Shown piece by piece: positions 56,378-64,000 of a stretch of DNA of 64,000 nucleotides. The position numbers and the translations under genes are program-made. The notes under the pieces were generated by a model, which searched no databases, was not told where the DNA came from, and worked only from the letters and a program-made list of their open reading frames with translations. The DNA is from Bimastos eiseni (lineage: Eukaryota > Annelida > Clitellata > Crassiclitellata > Lumbricidae). The stretch is from positions 43,613,926-43,677,925 of the forward strand of contig OY365811.1 in the NCBI GenBank assembly GCA_959347315.1. The letters run 5' to 3'. The stretch's first letter is position 1, and the number at the start of each line of letters is the position of its first letter.

Positions 56378-59300
56378 ATGGAGACTTGTGAAGGGGAAGT
56401 TGCAATGAATGATGAAAATGTTGAGATTGTATCTCCTGTCATTGTTGATGGTGAGTCTTTACTCTTCTGCATTAACTGCTTCTCAAGAGGTTGTCATCGC
56501 TCATCGTTTCTTTCAATCTTCAATCACATTAATTAATTAATAAGAAATGTAAAGCAACATGTCACCTGTCATTGACACATTTGTGTATTTACACATTTAT
56601 GAGGCACCTTTTCTGAACGTAATAGGTTTATTAATTGAGTTGGGCATTGTTGTTGTTGTCGTGTGTGTATGTTGCCTGATTGACAACGTCTACCATGTGT
56701 TGTGTTTCAGTTGTGGGAAATGTGTTGGTGAATGGAATGGTGGAAGAGAAACGAAAAGCTACTGAATCAACGGATCTTGTGGAAATGGATGAACTGAAAG
56801 TCAATATTGATGAACTGAAAGCCAATATCGATGATATGACAATTCTTGACAATGGTCAGTCGTCTGTCCATATGTCTGTCTGTCTGTATGTCTCTCTATA
56901 CCTGTCTCTCTCCCTGTTTAGCTATTCAGTTTCCAGACAATGTCCATGCTCCATCAGTTGTCATCTTAAAGTTTATAACGAGCACTAAGGAAGGACCGCA
57001 TCAATGGTGCTGCCATAAGTTTTGTTATTCCAGTGCTTTAGTTTGGTCGCTTTGATGTCTCGCTTAATCTGATTGGGTTTAGATTTTCTCTACCTGACCT
57101 AGGGACATTTGACCCTGTGTTAAATTTTCCTGTGTGGCATAACACATGGTCTGTTTCTGATAGCTATGTTGTTGTTGCCTCATTCTCTGGTCAGGTGAGT
57201 CTGTTTATCTGCTCAAATGCTGCTCAGATATATGCTCCGGTGTGCCATCATTTTCTCTGATAGTTTTGACATTGATTGAAGATGAGGCCATTGTTAATTG
57301 AGGTTTCTATTTTATGAAAATTATGCTGATAAAGTTTTACGTTGCATTTCCATGATGCTTTTGAAGAAACCAGATGTTGTTGAGTCCTTCATCTCCGGCA
57401 AATTGTCTCTATTTTCTTGTCTGACGATTATTTTTTTCTGTGTCTATTACAGTGAATTCTGTTTTTTCTCAGCAGATGTTGGCCTTGGAAGTCCAAAGAT
57501 AAATGAGGCTTTGACAGATGAATTGAAATTTGAACTGAAGACAGTTCTGTCGAATCATTTCTCACAGTGAGTAGAAGATCCTGTCTCCCAAGTGGACAAT
57601 GAGTCCTTCGTTTCAATGTGCTTTCTCTCTGTTCTTTGGAACTGGCAACTGAGCCAAAGGAAGAACACTGTAATTGGCCTCAATTCTCTGCATAATCATT
57701 CACTTTGAAATTCTTTAGTTTTTGTTACTATTTGCTGCTTGTTGATTATTTTTCTTTTGTGATAAATTGTTTCGTGCAATTACACACAGATGTCTGTCCG
57801 TCCATCAGGTGATGATTAACGCGTTGACCGCTAGGGACGTGTATACACATCGCATATTTGGTTTGTAGGGACGTGTATACACATCGCATATTTGGTTTGT
57901 AGGGACGTGTATACACATCGCATATTTGGTTTGTAGGGACGTGTATACACATCGCATATTTGGTTTGTAGGGACGTGTATACACATCGCATATTTGGTTT
58001 GTAGGGACGTGTATACACATCGCATATTTGGTTTGTAGGGACGTGTATACACATCGCATATTTGGTTTGTAGGGACGTGTATACACATCGCATATTTGGT
58101 TTGTAGGGACGTGTATACACGTCCCATAGGTAACTACCGATCAGATGTTATACCGCGTGGCAGTAATATTTCCTATTGCATATAAATGATAGTGGACATG
58201 TGCTGCTATGTACTGAGTGCATGTAAGATTATTCTAGGCAATTTTTTTCACTGTCAGAGTGACTACAAACAGAATGAATTACGTGTCTTTGTTGACGTCG
58301 GCCATCTTAGTTTTTCGTCTTGTGGCCCAATGTAAGAATTATTTCTTAGAAATGCCTCTAAATTATTTCTTAGAAATGCCTCAAGAAATGGTGGTTGCTA
58401 GATTGTGTGGCATGCTAACAAGAGTTTGCTATAGGCTGTGGGCTAGTCTTGCCTGGAACTGTTTACGCTCATGAGGAGATATTTTGCACTCTTTTCACGA
58501 ATTGGATGTCATCCTATCACCTTCAACCAAAGAGGGACCTTGCAAGAAGTGTGGTTTATACCAAGCCTCGAAGACGCAGCAAAACGTGTATTTATTGCAA
58601 CACTTGCCTGCTTTCTGTCCAGAACAATGCTTCAAACAGTTTCAAACTCAGAATCCTACAGTGTGGCATTTACGCAAACGCACAAGAGGAAGTTATTTTT
58701 TATTCTTCAACCAAAAGAATTTAGAAAAACATGAAATACATAATTTATAAATTTTAGGCTTAGGCCTGTACTTGCCGCGCCTGGCTAATAAATGTGTCAG
58801 CGGTCAAAGTGTTAATGTGTGTTTGCAGTGAGTGTCTCAGTAAAGACAAATTCCTAAGAACACAGATGGATTATGATCAGTTCATCCCGATATCAATCGT
58901 CGCTGAACTGGAGGATGTGAAGAAGATTACGGAGAACCTGACAGTGCAGAGCAAAATGGATGCCATCATAAAGACCCTTCAAGGTGAGTGTCAGAAAGGA
59001 AGACTCAAAACTTCTTAGCTCAATGGATCTAGTGATTAAATAGCAGCAAAACCCCTCTTAAGTTCTAAAAGCTTCTCTTCAGGTTTCATCATTGTGCTCT
59101 CACAAGATGCAGTTAGCGGTTTGCATGTGAACACAGTCATTGCAATGAGTTGATCATTGCTCTGATAAGAAGTCTAAATAGTCTGTCATGTGCATCTGTT
59201 GTGCTCTTCTTTTACCCATTTACCCCGAATATATTCACCAGTGGCAATCTGTTCTCCACCGTTTACCCCGAATGTATTCGCTGTTCATTGTCCTGACTGT

Positions 59301-62300
59301 ACCCAATAGTTTGCAACGAATTATCTCGCTATATTATTTGTCTATGGTATTATCTATCAGTTAGATCATCAATGCAAATAAATGGCTTGTTCCTGGTTGT
59401 TTTTGCATAATTTATATATCAGTATTTTTGGTTCAAATTTGGGATTATTTGCAACGCTGAGGATGTCCAACACAGCTAAGAAAAGCAGCTTTCAGATGTG
59501 TGATGTGAAACGTTGTTCTAGAACAACTTTAGACAATGATTCATTTGATGAATCGGATTTTTCAAAGCTCAAACTATAGGATACGGAATAGACCTACTTA
59601 TCGGAAGACTTTCGGACAGCTTTTAGGTCCAGTTAAAGACAGTCACGACAGCGCCCTAGTCAGACCTTGACCCTAATGACAAAAATTATGCACCTTATGA
59701 TTACTTCGCTCAGGTGGTCAACTCGTTCAACAATTCCACGTTAGAATGAAGACTAGTCCTATGGACAGTGTATAAAAATCTGTATTAGTGACACAAGCGA
59801 GATCCACTTATATATGGAAGATTTTGTTTAAAATATTGTCAGAGAAACTGATGCATGGGCTGCAATAATTATGGCTTCAAAGCCATCAGACTCCAATGGA
59901 ATAATTTGTCTTTAATAACCAGAATTTGTAGTGTTTTGGTCTAAAATTTGTAGACTAACTGGCTGGTGTTGGACACACTATTATTTCTACAAACTGTGGT
60001 GTAGGTCTACCACACAGAGAAACATTACTTACGACTTATTTCAATGTAGATTTCTTTAACATTAGGGTCATAGAGAAGTGTCATATACAAATAACAACAA
60101 CAAATATCTTTCATTTTAATTTCTTAGTTAAATTTAGTGAGCTATGTTCTGGCACAAAGCAGCATGTTTACACAAAATAATTGAATGGCACAGGCAGGAC
60201 TCAAATGTTTTAATATACAGGTAAAGGGTTATTAATGTTTTAATTAGGAATCAGTGCTTTAGTGTCAAGGTTTGCTTCTTTTGGCTCATGTTAGAATCCA
60301 CTTCATAGAACAGTTTGGTGGAGTTTTGGAAGTCTTTAGTGTGCATTCCTGACTGAGTCTGAGCAATTGTTGTGATTTTCTTCTGTTTAGAAATAAAGTT
60401 TGTGCAGCTGAGTGATGGAAATGAGAAAGTTCGTCGTGTTATAGAACGATCGACTCTAATGTTGAGGGAGATACCAGCGTCCGTTTCGGAAAAGGTCGGT
60501 CGTGTCTTTGTTGCTTGGAAGAAAGAGATTTCGAAATCATTTTCTTTTCGTAAACTCGACTCACCCTATGTTTGTTACTGACTACTGATAAATGAAGTTT
60601 TTTGGGCAAAATAGTTTTTCTGGTGACTGTATTTACAATTGGGCTTTACAAAGGAAGTTGGTTCTGCTGTACAAACTGTAACAGTTGGCTTAAGATGTTA
60701 TTCCTTGAGGCTTTCCTTCCATTTCACTTGTCTTGTGTTACTCTTAGGAAACTTTTCTTTTAACTAATAATCTGCAGAGAAAGTCTTTTCCACCTGATTG
60801 TTTTCGATGGAGTGGAGGTTGTTGATGTTATGTGAGATGACAATCTTTGTTGTTGCTCTGCAGGAGATTCGTGGGATCTTCACGGGAGACGGTTGTCCTC
60901 CGATGATCTCGTGTGAGTATGTCGTCAATGACAACTGGTACGTTCACTTTGGAAGCGAAGAGGATGCCAACAGAGCATATCGATTCGTGAAGGAAACGAA
61001 GAAGACCTTTCTAGATAAGCCGATCATGGTCAGTCTTCTTCTGCACTCTCAACTGGTTTTGCATCTTATGCCTTTTACATCTATTGCTATATATATATTC
61101 TGTCTCTCTCTCTCTTGCTGTCTCTCTGACTCTTTTTCTCTCACACTCTGTGTGTGTGCATATGTGATACACGAACTTCTTTGATTTTGTATGACAGAGT
61201 GAAAAAGAAAGAGGGAGGGAGGGAGGGATGAACTTGGGTCTGTATTTGTGACGTCCTTTAGAAGTACTAGATGAATCAAGATGTGTTCGAGGCAATAGTT
61301 GAATTTTAACACAGACGCTGTGTAGCATCTGTCGTCGTCGATTATTTTATGTGACCCTTCTTGTTTGCTCTTTACTTACTCTTGTTTTGTGCAGATGGAT
61401 CGCATATATGAATTGTTTGTTGTTTTTCAGGCGAGGTTTAAGGGAAAGTCGGCGCTCACAGGTAGCTATATACTCCAGAATTCTGAGAACGGACCAGTGT
61501 GTCCCCCACAGGTGGTCCAGGCTACAGCAGCAGCTGCCCAGGCACCCTCCTCTCTCGTCCAACCTACAACAGCCAACACATATCTCGGATACTTTCCATC
61601 CAGTTATGGATATGGCTTTGCAGAACAGGTGAGAGGGAGAATGATGCTTAACAGGTTGCCAATGAGGATTTCATAGAGATACAACATGTCTATTCACTTG
61701 GTTGTCAATGAGGATTTCATGTAGATACAACATGTCTATTCACTTGGTTGCCAATGAGGATTTCATAGAGATACAACATGTCTATTTACTTGGTTGTCAA
61801 TGAGGATTTCATATAGATACAACATGTCTATTCACTTGGTTGTCAATGAGGATTTCATATAGATACAACATGTCTATTCACTTGGTTGTCAATGAGGATT
61901 TCATGTAGATACAACATGTCTATTCACTTGGTTGCCAATGAGGATTTCATAGAGATACAACATGTCTATTTACTTGGTTGTCAATGAGGATTTCATATAG
62001 ATACAACATGTCTATTCACTTGGTTGTCAATGAGGATTTCATATAGATACAACATGTCTATTCACTTGGTTGTCAATGAGGATTTCATATAGATACAACA
62101 TGTCTATTCACTTGGTTGTCAATGAGGTTTTCATATAGATACAACATGTCTATTCACTTGGTTGTCAATGAGGATTTCATATAGATACAACATGTCTATT
62201 CACTTGGTTGTCAATGAGGATTTCATATAGATACAACATGTCTATTCACTTGGTTGTCAATGAGGATTTCATATAGATACAACATGTCTATTCACTTGGT

Positions 62301-63858
62301 TGCCAATGAGGATTTCATAGAGATACAACATGTCTATTCACTTGGTTGTCAATGAGGATTTCATGTAGATACAACATGTCTATTCACTTGGTTGCCAATG
62401 AGGATTTCATAGAGATACAACATGTCTATTTACTTGGTTGTCAATGAGGATTTCATATAGATACAACATGTCTATTCACTTGGTTGTCAATGAGGATTTC
62501 ATATAGATACAACATGTCTATTCACTTGGTTGTCAATGAGGATTTCATGTAGATACAACATGTCTATTCACTTGGTTGCCAATGAGGATTTCATAGAGAT
62601 ACAACATGTCTATTTACTTGGTTGTCAATGAGGATTTCATATAGATACAACATGTCTATTCACTTGGTTGTCAATGAGGATTTCATATAGATACAACATG
62701 TCTATTCACTTGGTTGTCAATGAGGATTTCATATAGATACAACATGTCTATTCACTTGGTTGTCAATGAGGTTTTCATATAGATACAACATGTCTATTCA
62801 CTTGGTTGTCAATGAGGATTTCATATAGATACAACATGTCTATTCACTTGGTTGTCAATGAGGATTTCATATGAGGTTTTCATATAGATGCCACATTGTC
62901 TGTTCACTTGGTTGTCATTGCACTTTTGTTTATAAGTTATAACTGACAGTGGTTGCTTTGAAACGCATAGGTCAAGTGTTATTAATCAGTTGGAAGGAAA
63001 ACTGTTGAAGGATGCAACATGTCTATTCATGTTGTCTATTTATTCATTTAATGCAACTGTTGAAGGATGTATAGAGACTACTTTTGTAGTCTGAGGTTCC
63101 TTCAAAGCAGTCTGATTGAAGGAGAAGATGGGAATTCCAAGCAATGATTTATTTCTCTTCTTAGTCTGATCAGTTTGAACTATTGAAGATAGAACTTCTT
63201 CTTAATTTCTTTTTCAGCCTCTGGGGCCATATTACAGTGCTGATTGTAACCCGTTCGTTCGTGCCTTTCCAAGCGCCTGTCCAATTGGGGTGAGTTCATG
63301 GGGCAGAAGGTGACTTACCCAACACCAGTCAGTTATTTCTACACAATAGCAGCAAATCGTTCATGTCCAATTGTTGGGAAGAAATTTTACTTAGCAGAGG
63401 GGAATTTAGTTTGTTATTTTTGTGTTATTTGGTAACATTTTAATTAAGATTTCTTGGTGGATTGCTTTCAGTCAACAGATTGACGAAAGAGGATATTGAC
63501 TGCTCAATTTTAATGAACTATGCATTGAATGTGAAATGAAAATTTTGAGTCGATAGATATATTAGTTTCAATTAAATACCTACTGCTTTGTTATTGGGAT
63601 TTTTATTTTAATGACAGACACAACTGAAAATAAGACAAACACAGAAAACTTTTTATAAGTCGATGCTGTTTAGGTGTTGGTTGTACATTTCGTCATCAGT
63701 CAATGATTGTGTTTCATCGGTTTGTTTAGCAGAGTTGTGCTGCAACTGTTTTGCCATTCAACTGTTACTATCCAACGACGGGAGATCATCAGTCGACAGT
63801 TGAACTAATCAACGCTAGACAACGGTCGGTCTCCGTCGCTCTATGTTCTTCTCTATAA
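56378..63858 (+). CDS. LARP4: LARP4-type La-related RNA-binding protein
   Basis: Nine exons with fully consistent phase: 56378-56450, 56711-56854, 57473-57566, 58829-58983, 60391-60494, 60864-61028, 61431-61628, 63218-63289 and 63730-63858, giving 377 codons. The La motif (about residues 83-155) has ELKFELKTVLS, CLSKDKFLRTQMDYDQFIPI and VAELEDVKKIT. The RRM (about 178-248) has LMLREIPASVS, CPPMISCEYVVNDNWYVHF, and KTFLDKPIM followed by ARFK. This order and the KPIM-AR junction are typical of LARP4/4B. These bind poly(A) and PABP in the cytoplasm and stabilise mRNAs, a family role inferred here. Exon 1 begins exactly at an AG acceptor, so more 5' exons, perhaps with the PAM2-like motif not seen here, may exist. 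The C-terminal part is short against about 720 residues in human LARP4. The frame stops at 63858 with an overlapping AATAAA, but a GTCGGT inside exon 9 could splice onward beyond the window. Confidence 0.92.
57820..58811 (+). mobile_element. piggyBac-like element in LARP4 intron 3
   Basis: Bracketed by TTAA at 57816-57819 and 58812-58815. The left end is CGCGTTGACCGCT. The right end, complemented, is CACTTTGACCGCT. TTAA duplication is the mark of piggyBac. Near the right, decayed frames retain a Cys-rich tail: GPCKKCGLYQ in one frame, CIYCNTC in another and FCPEQCFKQFQT in the first again. This follows the CxxC..YCxxC..C..CFKxYH pattern ending piggyBac transposases. Frameshifts show it is dead. 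The right end lies only 17 bp from LARP4 exon 4. Confidence 0.8.
57834..58120. repeat. 34-bp tandem array inside the piggyBac-like element
   Basis: GGGACGTGTATACACATCGC plus a 14-base remainder repeats exactly every 34 bp, with nine starts from 57834 to 58106. Each unit contains the palindrome GTGTATACAC. Three units are 102 bp, so the three long minus-strand frames here are period artefacts. It begins right beside the left inverted end. Confidence 0.95.
58984..60390. other. LARP4 intron 4
   Basis: Contains a frame at 59382-59579 with an acidic Ser/Asp-rich end and TTTACC-like phrases near 59215 and, inverted, near 60220. This is possibly another decayed piggyBac-like insertion, but the evidence is too thin to call. 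Confidence 0.35.
61656..62880. repeat. 46-bp minisatellite, about 26 copies, in LARP4 intron 7
   Basis: The unit begins TTGTCAATGAGGATTTCATA and ends TCTATTCACTTGG, 46 bp in all. Variants (TTGCC, GTAGAT, AGAGAT, TTTACT, GAGGTTTT) recur in the same order 644 bp apart, which is 14 units. Confidence 0.96.
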
Positions 63859-63862
63859 TAAA
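63857..63862 (+). terminator. AATAAA overlapping the LARP4 stop codon
   Basis: The stop TAA (63856-63858) shares its last two bases with AATAAA. If used, the 3' UTR would be only some 20-30 bases. It may be fortuitous if exon 9 splices onward. Confidence 0.45.
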
Positions 63863-64000
63863 GACGTATTATGAGTCATTTCTTCAATGGACGTCTGTTT
63901 TGCATTTTTTGGCATCAAGCTGTCCTTGGTTGCGTTCAAACCTGGCAAGAGCCAGCATTTAAAGTCATGTGAGCAATGTTTGTAATGGATGGTCATCTTA

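Noticed and set aside
57826..58124. CRISPR-like array (regular 34-bp repeats)
   Set aside because: The whole 34 bp is repeated with no unique spacers, and the setting is an animal intron; it is an ordinary tandem array.
57746..58127. Three overlapping minus-strand frames with VYTRPYKPNMRC-like repeats
   Set aside because: They are the same 34-bp array read in three phases inside a transposon.
1..64000. A functional gene cluster or novel system linking the five genes
   Set aside because: METTL21A, ASB, ATG10, PDZD11 and LARP4 act in unrelated processes, lie on both strands and have separate polyadenylation signals; nothing in the sequence supports joint function.

Overview
This is a eukaryotic, very probably invertebrate animal, nuclear contig. 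The genes have spliced exons with GT-AG introns of 0.1-2.8 kb and AATAAA polyadenylation signals, and most of the DNA is AT-rich and repeat-rich. The gene families (a SOCS-box ankyrin protein, METTL21A, ATG10, PDZD11 and LARP4) fit Metazoa. I cannot name the phylum from the sequence alone.

Layout. (1) 1-26 kb has no recognisable intact gene. It holds a decayed LINE reverse transcriptase (about 840-1330, minus strand), several minisatellites, and a GC-rich segment at 4.6-4.8 kb. It also holds an 11.4-kb all-purine satellite (4958-16395, interrupted by a 200-N gap), a 1-kb ATCC/ATCA tetranucleotide array (16769-17810), pyrimidine tracts and transposon remnants. The enormous open frames over the satellite are artefacts: a strand without T, and its complement without A, cannot contain a stop codon. 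(2) 26-64 kb is the gene-bearing part: METTL21A-like protein-lysine methyltransferase (+, 26208-28738), an ASB-type ankyrin/SOCS-box protein (-, 29490-30398), ATG10 autophagy E2-like enzyme (+, 34287-41351), PDZD11 (+, 43500-47492) and a LARP4-type La-related protein (+, 56378-63858). I rebuilt each spliced reading frame by hand, and exon phases agree throughout. The first two genes are tail-to-tail and ASB/ATG10 are head-to-head. The functions are unrelated housekeeping roles, so this is a neighbourhood and not a pathway cluster.

The notable layer is a dense community of non-autonomous DNA transposons. At least nine elements have inverted ends and exact or near-exact 8-bp target duplications of the hAT kind. 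They include three copies of one TAGGGCATAAC-ended family, one carrying an internal expansion of a 17/18-bp unit. A piggyBac-like element with TTAA duplications and a 34-bp internal array sits 17 bp upstream of a LARP4 exon. A Helitron-like element and further long inverted-repeat elements are also present. I saw no CRISPR array, rRNA, tRNA or prokaryotic-type system.
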